Part shown: piece after piece, positions 1-12,000 of the stretch | Layout of the letters: every line of letters begins with the position of its first letter | Numbering within the stretch: position 1 is the stretch's first letter | Source of the DNA: Apoderus coryli | Taxonomy: Eukaryota > Arthropoda > Insecta > Coleoptera > Attelabidae | Reading direction: 5' to 3' | DNA length: 64,000 nucleotides | Assembly: GCA_911728435.2 (NCBI GenBank) | Contig: OU452201.1 | Span: 4,650,001-4,714,000, forward strand | Position numbers and translations under genes: made by a program | Notes under the pieces: generated by a model | What the model saw: the letters and a program-made list of their open reading frames with translations, nothing else | What the model was told of the DNA's origin: nothing | Databases searched by the model: none

Positions 1-870
1 AAATGACTTACGTGTTTACAGCAATTTTAATGAAGCATATTGTCTTAAATTCACAGAACAGGACACGCTACAGAATCACGTCGACACAATGAAAATAATC
101 ATGGGAGCAAAAAATTATCGCACAGAACCATATGCTTAAATAATTTCAGTATAGTGACGATATCGACTGAAAAAAGAAAATAAACAAATCAAACGCTTAA
201 TGATGTCAAAATACAGAAAAAATTGTTGCGTTTACAGGCGTCATATCGCTAGATAAGTGACGTCTGCGGTGTCGTAAAAAAACGTATGTCTCGTTACGTG
301 GAGGTATAACAATGTTGTAGGCACAGCATATTTATTTATTCATTTATCTATCGGATAATTGAAAAGCAGTGTGATACATGACCTACTACTAATTTAGAGA
401 CTAGTACTTAATTTTAATTATGTTCACAGAGTAGGCGTTATTCTACTTCACTTCCATTGGCCTGTGAAAGGAACCAAAAACTGTCAAAATCATCATCGAC
501 AATATGCTAAATTTTTCATTTAGATAGGTCAATCGAATTTGTAAAAGGAACGTCCATTTTTAACTGGTGAGTGAAAATTGCTGATGGTGTTTCAGTTTAG
601 CCCAGTCCAACACGGATTTTTTCCTGGCAGATCTAATGTCGCTAATCTCGTTATATTGGCGCAATATTTGGCTGAGACTTTGGATTTTTCCATTTGTATA
701 AGAATTCGCCATCATAAGCGTGGCTCACTATAATTAAGAATATTAACGTAGGTAATTTTAATTTCACCTAAAATATCGTATAATGCAAAAACCATTGAAG
801 ATAGGTATAGGAGTATTATTGTTATATAATTTGACACGTAATTAAGTGTTTAATTCGTGGACAATAGAAT
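1..870. other. intergenic, nothing supported
   Basis: AT-rich sequence with no reading frame that looks coding and no repeat that I can pair elsewhere in the window. Confidence 0.5.
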
Positions 871-1019
871 AAACAGGGTGTTCCATTTAAAAAAAATCGA
901 CTTTTGCATTTTTTTTGTATCGGAGTTGACCTTGTTTTTGTCACACCCTGTATAAAATTGGATGAATGTGCGTCAAAATTTATACAACAATTGTGTTTTA
1001 GGAAGCCGCTGAAAAAATT

Positions 1020-1340
1020 GCAGTTTACTGGCGAGAAAAGATCGCATTTTTTGAGAATACTCTTTTGGCGAAAAAAATTGCAAATTAATTCATATGTCAA
1101 AAACAGTAACAGATAGCTATAGGGCATATTAAAACAAATATGCTTAGAATCACACGTAGAATCTGATCATCCAATAATAAATAGGGTGATTTATTTAAAA
1201 TTTTATAGTTGTGTTTAGTATCACACGATCTGGCAACACTGCACTAGTAAAAATATGTTGAAAAGCTAGATCCTGGCATCAAATAGCAGTATTGAAAATT
1301 TCAAAAATATATTTCTCTCAGTTCTGTAGATACTACTTTT
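1020..1340 (+). repeat. interspersed repeat, copy 1
   Basis: This stretch aligns, in inverted orientation, with about 49810-50190. Shared blocks in order include CAAATTAATTCATAT, AAATATGCT, ATCACACGTAGAATC, CCAATAATAAAT, CACACGATCTGGCAAC, CTAGATCC and CAAATAGCA. The match is imperfect, as expected of old copies. The two short reading frames that cross the copies share the residues QINSY and KN but carry no known domain. The class is unknown: a SINE, a LINE fragment or a non-autonomous DNA element are all possible. A CAGGGTG/CACCCTG pair at 874-950 lies just upstream. Confidence 0.65.
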
Positions 1341-1344
1341 TTCC

Positions 1345-3565
1345 TTTAAAAAATACTGTAGCGCGCTCACGCAAAGTTGCTGTGAAGAAGCTGACCCCAT
1401 GGCCACCGACACCTTAGCTAGTATAAATATATCGCGATTTTCCCAAAAGCACTGTTTATAAAAAATTATATTTTCCCAAATTAATATGAAAATTATGCAG
1501 TAGGCAAGCCTCTACTTAATGTGGCATTGCTCTGTATAATAATATAATACAAAAATAAAGTCATAAAACTTGTTTGGTCTGTGAACTACGTTAACCAAAT
1601 TTTTTTTTTATATTATTGAAGGCGACGCATTCATTCATTAGAGAAATATAATCTTGATAGTAGAAATTTCTTTAATCATTGATCTATTATCTTTTTGCTA
1701 AATTTAACGTATTTTACTAAAGTGAGCTCAATCTTTTTACCTTGGTGAGCTTTCTTTTAGACTTAAAGGGCTACTTCATCAATTCTCCCCAATCTAATTC
1801 TAGCTACGGCTGGACAAGAACACAATACGTCCTCCAGGCACAAGCTGCATTGAGAATTTTCCGATAGGACCACTAGTGTATAGTCCCCAGGCATAGTTAG
1901 ATGAGATCTATAGTCATGCCTAACAGCTGCCTGTCACTATTAGGGTTTCTCCAGATGTTCCACACTTTACTTGATATGGATCTTGATGAGATTAGGGCCT
2001 TGAGGGCCGCTTAACTCTCATAGAAGATTTTTATTGACTTTAGCTAAAGAATAGTCTTAATTTTTTAAGAAATATTTGTTTTTCAAATCTTACCTATACT
2101 CGCCTTGTTGGCGTAAACCTAAATACGATGAGTTAAAAGTATTAAATTGACTAGGTTGTGTTAATGTATATTCACTATCACACTATTACTGTTTTTCATT
2201 ATTTAAAATACCTTTGAAACCTTCGAAATTAGCGAAATAATTTAAACTGTCAATTTGGTTTGTTTGTATTGTCGGCGTTGCTATGGTGATTTTTCATAAC
2301 CGATGCTACTTTTGTCATTACCAGGAAATTTAACTGTGCATTTTGAAATATTTCCCACTAGTTGCCCAGCAACAACAAACAGGTAATAAAGGCATTTAAA
2401 GACAGTCGTAGAAAAAGATTATATAATTATAAACTAAAAAGTGTCATTACTAAAATATCCAATTTAAAGTATGTAATAATCTATCCTCATATCAAAAGAT
2501 AAAGTGCCAAAAATCTTCATAATCTATTAGCAAGTTAAAACATACAATTTCCGAGAAAATTATTAAGATAAACAAATATAAATAATTGCAAATTTAGGAC
2601 ATAAACTGATATTCTTTCATAATTTATAAATAAAGAATTCGGTGACTCAATCCAAAATGAGCAGGTATTCAGGTATTAGGCAATTTTACACAATCAATAC
2701 TGTTATACGTATGTATATAATAATATGCTATTATTGGTACAGGTTAGAACAAGATAAGACTTGCTTCCTAACGTGTTTTGTGTTATCTATTCCATAGATT
2801 AAGTGTTTTGAAATTATTATACGTAAATTAAATATGTATAATTACGTCCATATAGGGTACGAAAATAGTGGAGCTTATTTCATAGCGTGCTTTCCGGTTC
2901 ATTTATTTTTTGAAAATATTATTGAAGCCTAATACAGTCATTTTCTGATTTTAAAAATAGAGGTACACCTGCGATCATTAATCTCTTTTTGTGTCTTGAT
3001 CAGGAGAAAAAAACTGAACCAAAAATGACTGAACTAAAATATGATTTTTTTTGTTTTTTATTTTTTTTTATCTAAATGATATCTTGTTCAGGAATATAAG
3101 GGTTATTGCCTATACCATATCATTCGAGATGGTTACTCTATCGAAAGTATTTGCAAACCTAAGAATAAACAAAAATATCAACATTGAATTACTACAACAA
3201 AAGCAATGATTGATATCTACGGTTCAGATTAGATAATGAACTGAGAAAATGGTAACGAATTTCGCAATGTTTACTATAACTAATATAAATATTGTGCTTT
3301 TTTATAATGGAAACCTAGTAAATACTCGAAATTTTTCAACGAAAACCAACTGTAATTCTTTGTAATTCATTGACCAACAAACAAGGGTTAACGTTCTGGT
3401 AAAGATGCAAAAAATTATAATATAAGGCCCCAAAAGATAATTTATTTATACAGATACACTGATGAACACAAATTTATTTCCTGCTACTTCTCGTCAACCG
3501 TTAAACTAAATACGTTTCTGTTTGTATTAAGAAAGCCAAAGAGTGAAGACATATAAGTACTTGTG
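1345..3565. other. intergenic, nothing supported
   Basis: AT-rich, with no coding-like frame of useful length and no paired repeat recognised. Confidence 0.5.
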
Positions 3566-3569
3566 CTTA

Positions 3570-3764
3570 TTACACAAATACTGAGGAATATTTTGGAATT
3601 TTAGCAATTTCTAAAGAACAAAATAAATCATTGAAAGTTTCTAACTCTACTGATTTATTGGTAAATCTTGGTATTTTTTGTATTATATCACGAACGAAAA
3701 CACACAAAATTTGTTGCTGTTCATTGGTTTGTAAATCAGGGTAGATTTCATTAAACTTTCTCAT
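3570..3764 (-). CDS. small uncharacterised ORF, 64 aa
   Basis: A short ATG-to-stop frame of 64 codons. The context before the ATG (AATAACATGA) has an A at -3, as animal starts prefer, and an in-frame stop lies about eight codons upstream. Unlike most chance frames here, which are loaded with F, I, Y and N, this one is rich in E, Q, D and K and looks amphipathic and helical (for example NEIYPDLQTNEQQQ). I recognise no family, signal peptide or membrane segment. It could be a real small cytoplasmic protein, one exon of a longer gene, or chance; frames of this length are common in AT-rich DNA. Confidence 0.25.
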   Translation of the reverse strand: MRKFNEIYPDLQTNEQQQILCVFVRDIIQKIPRFTNKSVELETFNDLFCSLEIAKIPKYSSVFV

Positions 3765-3983
3765 GTTATTTCTATAAATTTGTCAATATCCTCATGAATA
3801 ATAAACAAATTAATTAAAACTTCATTACACATTAACAACACTAAATGTCAAAATATTAGAATTACAATTTTAATGACGTTTAATGACAAATTCATGGCTA
3901 CCTATTTAAAATATAGTAAAATAATCCAATTTTTATACAAACTTGTTTTTATTGCAGAAACCTTACAGTTTAGGTAGCGCTAT

Positions 3984-5074
3984 GTTCTTTAAAAAAGTCA
4001 TACTTTGACGTAAACAATATTTTTAAAAAATTAACCAGTTAGGGGTTAGTGACAATTTTTATTCCCCTATTTCTTACGCCACTTGAAAAATATATTTTTT
4101 CTGTGACGGGAAAAAAGTTTGACATATTTACTGTCTTGACAGGTAATAAAATGTCACTTTTTATCCCCGGGAAAAAAGTGAGTACTTTTTTCCTGGACAC
4201 ATAAATAACGGTAGATATTTAATTTTAGGAAATTTTATTATACAAAAGTTACATTTTCTTTATATATCAAACTGGCAATAATTGGTGACGCTACTTTTGC
4301 TGCTTCTACTGACTCCGGTGGAGTGTTCGCAATTTTTAAATTAAATCACAGAATGAAATTGACAGATATTTGATTACTGAAAGGTTTTTAAAACTTCAAA
4401 TTTCACTTGGATAATTTTCTGACTTTTTTCAATATTAAATCAAAGTTTTTCCCGTCTCAGAAAAAAATAGTGTATCATACACGGGAAAAAAGTTAGATTT
4501 TAGCTCTCGGTTTTTTGTCAACACAACCTCGAGCTAAAATCTAGTAGTTTTTTCCCTTGTATAATAAATAACAATTTTTTTTTATTTTTTTAAAAATCCG
4601 TGTTCATTTTTGCTTAAAAAACTAATAACTTTTATGGGTCAAAAGAGAACGGTTTTGCAGGAATTTGCCTCTAAAAAAAGGTCTGCAAGTTAAGGGTTTT
4701 CAACTTTACTTGCAGACTTTTATTTAGAGGCAAATTCCTTCAAAACTGTTCACTTTAGACCCATAAACAGTTGTTACGTTTTTAAGCAAAAATGAACAAA
4801 GAATTAAAAAAAATTAAAAATATATATTTATTCCAGTGGCGTATAAAATAGGGGGATAAATTGTGTCACTAACCCATATAGCATGCCACTGGTTAATTTT
4901 TTAAAAAGTTGTTGATGTAAAAATATGACTTTTTTAAAGAACATATCGGTCACTAAATTTGGAAAAAATATGTAAAGAAGTTTTTGAATTATGGCAAATT
5001 TTAAGGGTATATGTCCCTATATCAAAATACATGAATTAGCGAAAGCGTTCTCGGTCGAATATAGAACCACCCTG
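3984..5074. mobile_element. foldback element, left end lost (family B)
   Basis: The outer arms are inverted copies: about 3984-4090 (TTCTTTAAAAAAGTCATA, then TTAACCAGTTAGGGGTTAGTG, TTACGCCAC) answers 4833-4960. Inside lie two further hairpins: 4482-4556, and a long one with arms about 4602-4678 and 4722-4797. The right end, GGTCGAATATAG then CACCCTG/TA at 5068-5076, matches the right end of the complete relative at 25123-25759. The matching left terminus is missing, so this copy is truncated. No coding sequence is visible; it is non-autonomous. Confidence 0.75.
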
Positions 5075-5079
5075 TATAA

Positions 5080-6100
5080 ACAAAAATAACAGTTTTACGA
5101 GTATGTCAAACAATAAACGGGACTTTTGACTTTCTTTGTTTTCATCGATCCCGTACGTAAATTTCAATAAGACAAAATGCGAGTAAGATTAAATGAAGAA
5201 CGGGAAAAAGATTAGCATTATTACTATATGTAATAAATCTCCTTCTACCCACTTGGTCGTCGCATATTATAGGATGCTCTGTGTGTGTCATATCTCTTGT
5301 TCCGTTGAATAAGTGGTGTATGTCGTAAAAGGAAAGGTATTACAAGCTCAAATACCTGTGCAATTACCTAAACTGGTCGGTCTGAGAGAGCACAAGGACG
5401 TTTGTTTATAAATCCGATGACTTTCTTTTCACACCTACGGCGAATTTAATCAGTGAGATATTAATAGAACTAGAAATTACAATGAGTTTTACTTTCAGGT
5501 TAGAAATTGTACAGAAATTAGGAGAGTAGCTAATTTTCTCACAAACAATTTGAGAAAATGAAATTCATCATAAGGATAGCTATATTGACACGCATATTTT
5601 AGGGTTGTTAAAATTTACAACAAAGGGTGGCATATAAAAAGCATATTTCTTTTTCAGGTCGTCAAAGGTACCGTTTGAAAGCTCAGAGCCCCTAAAAACA
5701 TTTTATTGCAATTTGTAAAAGAAATTGGTTTTTCAAACCCGACCAGAAAGTATACTCTTTCTAAAATAGCACCTTAGGAACCGGCAAAAAAAATTTTCAG
5801 TCCCTGTTTTTTCACTTTTCCAATGGCGGTTTGATAATGCAGTCAGTCTTGATTTCGTTACTATGGTTACAACGCTGAGATTTATTGACAACTGACAGTC
5901 AAAGATTATTACTTTACCGATGAAATGAAATTGCTTCTTTCCTACGTTTTTTATAGTTTTTGCACCATTTTACAACACATAATATTGTTTACAAAACTTA
6001 AACAAAGACAAAACTAGATAGCAGCTCAAAATTCCCGCTTTAATAGACGAATCGTAGTTTAACATCAGATTTGTTTTCCCACAGTTGGCACAATAATAGA
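5080..6100. other. intergenic, nothing supported
   Basis: No gene recognised. Moderately AT-rich sequence leading up to the CpG-rich patch at 6.1 kb. Confidence 0.45.
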
Positions 6101-6105
6101 GGAAC

Positions 6106-6181
6106 ATGGCGGCGCCTGTTTCATCCTTCGAAAATCGCATGCGCACTCGTCGAGGCGCATTCTGTCTCCTCTATCTCTGTG
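6106..6181 (+). promoter_or_regulatory. CpG-rich patch, possible start exon
   Basis: A short island of GC- and CpG-rich sequence in AT-rich surroundings. It holds ATGGCGGC (a YY1/Pho-type motif) at 6106-6113 and CGCATGCGCA (an NRF-1/Ewg-type palindrome) at 6136-6145. The same bases read as an exon: GGAACATGG is a good start context, followed by 25 open codons (MAAPVSSFENRMRTRRGAFC and on) and a GTGAGA donor at 6182. No downstream exon was found, and the next recognisable item is a LINE at 6.66 kb. It may be a housekeeping-type promoter, a first exon, or a fragment of an unrecognised element. Confidence 0.3.
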
Positions 6182-6665
6182 GTGAGAGTTCGTTGATTAT
6201 TTATTTGTTTTTTTATGACAAACTTGTTTTGTGGGTTCGCAAATTTGAAAAGTTCAGAGGGAAGATCCCTTCAGATATTTAACGTTCACAATAATTAAAC
6301 ATTTAACATAAATACTGTATTTGGTCTGTTAATGGAGTTGTATACATTATCTAGTTTATAAGTATTTGTTGCAGGTCCCTCAAAGCTTGCAGGACGACTC
6401 CCCTGGAACCTGCTCGATTCGACCTGCAAAACACTACATTCCAGTCTTGTAACGTAAATTATTATTGAGTTAGAGCTTAAAATCTGTGATCTGTGGATTT
6501 ACAAAAAAGCAATTTAAAATTTGAAAAATATATTTCGTTTTCAGGTGACAGCTTTTTAAAGGATCTCAAAAATATTCTTTAACAAATTGTTCAATACAAT
6601 TTGAAATAGAGGTTAAAATGTGTGATATCGTAGATGTTTTAACAAAATAATAATAATAATAACTA

Positions 6666-8911
6666 ATGCCAAATGTGAAAATTACAAAAAACGACGTAAA
6701 AATGGCAATTCTGTCTGCCCCAAACTGGAAATCACCTGGCCCAGACTCCCTGCACAACTTTTGGATAAAAAAGTTTAAAAGTATCCACGCTACACTAGCA
6801 GCGCAATATCAGGCCATCCTGTCTAACCCACAGACTACCCCAAAAATGATCTGTTCGGGATATACTTACCTAATACCCAAAAGTGAAAATACAAAAGACC
6901 CTAAAGAATATCGACCCATAACATGTCTTTCTAACATCTACAAACTACTAACAAAGGTATTAACCAATAAAATAAATGATCATGTAGATAATCAAAATAT
7001 CTTGGCAATCGAGCAAAATGGCTGCCGAAGAGGTGCACGAGGAACCAAAGAACTCCTTATCATTGATAGCGTCATAAGTAAGCAGGCGCAAAAGAAACAA
7101 AGACATCTGTCCATGGCCTGGATTGATTACAAAAAGGCATTTGATTCGGTGCCCCACTCGTGGTTGATCCAGGTTCTCCGATGGTATGGAATAAATAAAC
7201 AAATTGTGAATCTGCTTGAACACTTGATGGGATCATGGTCGACGAGGCTCCGTATTCACTTAGCAGATAAAAATTATGAGTCACCTGACATTGTGATACG
7301 CAGGGGAATCTTTCAGGGAGACAGTTTGAGCCCACTTTGGTTCTGCTTGGCACTGAACCCCCTGAGTACAATCCTGAAGCGGAGTAGAATGGGGTATAAC
7401 TTGGACAGTAATACAAAGGTTTCACATCTTATGTATATGGATGACTTGAAACTATATGCTAATTCGGGTGACCAACTACAAAGTATGCTGGAGCTTGTCG
7501 CAGAATTCAGTAAATCAATCTCAATGGAGTTTGGATTAAGCAAATGCGCTACAATTCACTATAAAAAAGGAATTATTACTGGAGTACCATCTACAACACT
7601 CATGGACGAGACAGAGATAGACACGCTAGAGGGATGTCCATATAAGGACCTTGGAATATTACAGACTGGGCAAATACAAACAAAGGAGATGAAACGCAAA
7701 CTTACTAAAGAATATAACGAAAGAGTTACAAAAATTTTAAGATCGTATTTACCAGGAAAACAAAAAATTCGAGCCATAAACACATGGGCCATTCCAGCCT
7801 TGTCCTATTCATTCGGCGTAGTGAAATGGTCCCAAACGGAACTAGAGGAACTTGACCGAAGTACTAGGAGATTGTGTACAAAGTTCCGCATGCACCATCC
7901 ATCATCCTCTACTGACCGAGTGTACCTGTCTCGCGGACGAGGGGGCAGAGGGCTTACCCATATAGAGAGTTCTTGTAAAAAAGAAATCTTTAATTTACGG
8001 AAATATTTTAAAACTAATAATAATGCCATCCACAAATGCCTAATGCGTACAGATGATCGATACTCACCTTTAAATCTTAGAGCTAATGTTGAACACCAAC
8101 TAACTATGCCTACGCAAAATGACCGGTTGAATAATATCAAAGAGAAAAAATTGTTTGGTAAATACGCAGCGGATCTTGCTGCAGATCATATAAATAAACA
8201 AAAATCGAATAGTTACCTATCCACAGCTCATCTCACAGGGGAGACAGAGGGATTCATATGCGCGATACAGGATCAGATCGTGCCAACAAGATCCTACCTA
8301 AAACATATCATAGGAAAAGATTTGAGCGATGTCTGTCGACTGTGTAACATTCAACCAGAAACTATACAGCACTTGACTACGGGATGCAACTCATTGGCCC
8401 CAACAATGTATCTGGAGAGACAAAACAATGTTGCAAAGATCATACATCTTAGTATTTGCCAGCAAGCCCAACTTATTGACCACAATAAAAAATATTACAA
8501 CCATACTCCACAACCGCAGTAATTGAAAACGATAAAGTTAAAATATATTGGGACACACAGCTTATTACTGACAGAGCAGTTTCTCATAACAAACCAGATA
8601 TACTATTCATCAACAAAGTGAGCAACGAGTGTTTCATAGTCGACATTGCGGTACCAGCAGACCATAACATACAAAAAACCGTCACGGAAAAGATCCTTAA
8701 GTATCAGGATCTGGCCCACGAGCTGAAAAGAATACATAACTTCAGAAAGATAACTGTTAAACCATTCGTGGTATCGTCTAACGGGTTAATACCAAACTCT
8801 TTCACAGAAAACCTAAAGGAACTGCAATTAAGTTCGCACTTAGCCGATTTGAGTTGCAAGGCTGCCATACTTGGTACGGTTCGAATTGTCCGTAAAGTTT
8901 TTAATAATTAA
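6666..8911 (+). pseudogene. reverse transcriptase + restriction-like endonuclease (one frameshift)
   Basis: Frame 1 (6666-8522, 618 codons) carries the reverse transcriptase: the domain-A region around SMAWIDYKKAFDSVPHSWL, the segment GIFQGDSLSPLWFCLALNPL, and the catalytic box LMYMDDLKLYA. Its C-terminus has a cysteine-histidine knuckle (CRLC...H...C). The endonuclease follows in another frame (ATG-initiated part 8618-8911, open from about 8505): KPDILFINK, then VDIAVP, then a conserved lysine-rich helix, the pattern of the PD-(D/E)XK restriction-like nuclease of the R2/R4/Dong LINEs. A single small indel at about 8503-8516 separates the frames; otherwise the body is open, so the copy is young. 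The fingers before the reverse transcriptase are absent. It would have copied its own RNA at a nicked TAA target. Confidence 0.88.
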
Positions 8912-8972
8912 TAAGTCTTGAATACACAAGTATTCCAGCTAAAACATACCGAGATAATCGAGTTAATAAAAA

Positions 8973-9006
<34 letters not shown>
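8973..9006 (+). repeat. (TAA)n microsatellite tail
   Basis: About eleven uninterrupted TAA/AAT units directly after the LINE's 3' end. This is either the retrotransposon's own tail or the right half of the target microsatellite; a short TAA run also lies at the left junction. Confidence 0.9.
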
Positions 9007-9009
<3 letters not shown>

Positions 9010-9010
<1 letters not shown>

Positions 9011-12000
9011 GAGAAGGTTTATAAGAAAAACATTTCTGGTGTTGACGTCTCTTTAAATAGGATCTGAGGAACATTATTTTACGATGGAAAAGGGCATTAC
9101 ACCAACCGAATCAATTGAGAAATTTTATCATTTGATTCGAAAATTTAAATGATAAAATTGTCCTTATCCAAAATATTAATGACTTTTTGTAATTTTTTTG
9201 TAATTTAACCTTCACAATACTAACTTGGTTCGTTATATTATTTTTTATATATGAAGAACGATATAAATTATATCATGTCGCTCTTCTATTCCAAATTCCT
9301 CAGCAGTCTGCATATTATAATAATTCTCTAAATTTCGTGGGCGATCAGATTTCTATTTTTAGAGATACACCCGGAACATTTTGCATTTTTCCCATATACA
9401 AAATGATTCATTATTTATTTGGTGTGTGGCTATGTGATTACGAGTCACTTATGAAATTTTTTCGTTAATAATTTCATGTGTACACATAGAGGCAAGTTAA
9501 GTAAGGTCGCGCAACTACACATTGCGGTCAATAAGTAAATATAAGTATGTATTTCACTAAAGACAACAGGAAAACACTAAAGAATGGATTTTCAAGATTT
9601 GAACAAATCGTGAAAAATATTTATTAGTTTATTTTACAGTAAATTAATTTATCTATTTATTTTCTCGTTATAATTGACTAATTCCAATAAATTTAAGCTG
9701 GTTGCGATTCATGATCTTGTTTCAAATCAGTATGTTTAAGCTGCGTATCTAATATAGTTTTTAGAGCGTCATAACGTATAAAGCGCTCCACAATGGGCAG
9801 TTTGTAGGGTTTGTTTGCCGGTATAGTTTTTGTTTTATACTTTGAGTTTATTATTTTGGTTTTGTTAAGAATTGAAAAATTAATTTAATTTCAAGGACTT
9901 TTCAAGCCGGGGAAAATTTATTTAAGAAAATCTAATAAAAACATTTATAAAAAATACGGATGGATCTATAGCTGTGAGATAAAAAAGTGAATCTCGCTGA
10001 AAAGGCCAAACTGCATGGAAATTCCAACCATCTTACCAATCAAATGCATCTGAGCACATTTTAAATAGATGTAAATTGTTTTATTACTCTACGCTCTGCA
10101 GCACTGCCCTATAACAGGTCACGAGCCGCCAGTGATGATAGTTACTCATAGTTAAAATAATTTTGAACTGTTCTTGGTACAAACTTATTCGAAACACCCT
10201 GTATAATATAACTTTTGTTGTTTGTTATGCAGGAAAATGGGAAATAATAATATAGCGCATACATTTTAAGTACATATATAACAATAATGACGAATATTTA
10301 CTTAAATAAATATTTTGCTGTTGGAATTGACACATTCCAGATAAAAATGCATTATTTGTTGGTAATAATTATTATGACAAAAGGCTAAATGGATCGGATA
10401 TTACATCGAATATTGTTGTTTCAAACATTTATATTTAGCAGTGTAAACAGGGTCAGTTATTTAAATGAAATTGTAACTATTTGATGTCATTTTCAATCAC
10501 TTTAAAATTTACCTTAAAAACTTAAAAACTGTTACCCATCTGGGGTAATAAATATACTTTTCCGCACTCAGTGCTGTAAAGCTACTTTCTTGCACTGTTT
10601 TTAATATTGCTATAACTGTCAAACTGACAATTCAGGTAACAACAATTGACAAATGTGTCAAATATGTCGCGTGCGAAAAAGTACTTCTTTCAGCACTTGT
10701 TCAGTAAATAACTATTTCGATTTTGTGTCATTCTGTATACAAAGAGAGGTTGTAGCCCGACTAGCAATTAACTAATACAGTATGCCAGTAGGTATATTAA
10801 CATTTTATATTTTTTATAAGAGGATTAAACATAACAATACACATAATATATTTTTGTAATAGCACCAAATCTTTTCGCATTTACCTGTTTTCAAGTTTAT
10901 GGTATGACATTTTTATAAATGGTGACAATAGAATAAAAAATATAGTCTGTACCCTTAAATTTATTAGCATAATTCACAACTTATTTCTGAGCCAAAAACT
11001 AAATTTAAATAAATTGGTTAAATACCTACAGGGGTGAAAAGTAAATTATACGGGTTGTCCCACCAGGTACCAAATGGAATGTACAAGTATTATTATTAAA
11101 AAACGATATTTTACCAAAGGAGAACTAAATACTGAAAAGAACAGAAAACTTTGAAGTTTAATGTGATGAAGGAGGTGTAGAAGAAGTTCTAATGGGTGGT
11201 GAGCGCCAGTCCTCATGAAATTTAACAGTAGGTATTGTTAAAAGGGATTAAAAATGTTTCAATAATTTTAAGTTATTTGGAAAGTACAGACATATATGTA
11301 CCGCACCCTGAAGAGAAGAGAAATCATATTAAAAAATGTTTCAAATGAAAATAAAAATTGGGAGAATTCTTTAAGTAATAGGTATGTTTATTAAATAAAA
11401 AATAAATATCTTTCGGTAATGGCAATGTCGTTTTAATAACGTAATATTTGCATAGTACGTTCATAGGTACAGCAATAAATAAATATTGTGAGGGATTCCC
11501 TCGTCTATTCTAAACCGGAACCAAAGTTCGTCCGCTGTTGTAAATATATCGCAAATTTATTATTACACTCATTATAAATAGTCTAGGAATAATTATTTAT
11601 GCCATAAAAATAAACATACTGTTAGAAGCATTAGAAAATAAAACAATATGTCGACGTATTATATGACAATGATGTTATCAGATAAAAAAACAAACACAAT
11701 TTTTAGCAACTGACGTAATAACTACAGAGCATCCTAATGAGAATAATATTCAAATTCGTTTCATTTTTTGATACAAAAAAAAAATTACTTCTGCCGAAGT
11801 TTCTTCGGATTTTCTGTGACCGATATAATTAAATTATTGAAATAGCATATTAGCTAGCAAGTTCAGAAAAGTATAGTTTTACTAACTGATTATACTATAA
11901 TTTGAGAACCAAATCCCGCTGTATAATAACTATAATAATGCAATAAATATTAAAGCATTAGAAATTGAAAAAAGTTTATAATATTAGGATTTTCTTAACG

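Larger units (their letters stand above)
6663..9006 (+). mobile_element. Dong/R4-type non-LTR retrotransposon, 5' truncated
   Basis: The reverse-transcriptase and endonuclease part of a site-specific LINE, bounded on the left by a short (TAA)n run at about 6645-6662 and on the right by a longer one at about 8973-9006. The left junction falls just before the reverse-transcriptase domain, so the N-terminal zinc-finger region is missing, as in a 5'-truncated insertion. Members of the Dong/R4 group are known to insert into TAA repeats; the flanks fit that habit. Because the target is itself a repeat, no target-site duplication can be read. Confidence 0.85.

Noticed and set aside
874..950. CAGGGTG...CACCCTG pair that might be a tiny MITE
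   Set aside because: Only the right side has a TA flank and the inner bases do not pair beyond the end word.
7072..8140. Several antisense frames of 76-117 codons under the Dong-type LINE
   Set aside because: They mirror the reverse-transcriptase frame on the other strand and show no motif of their own.
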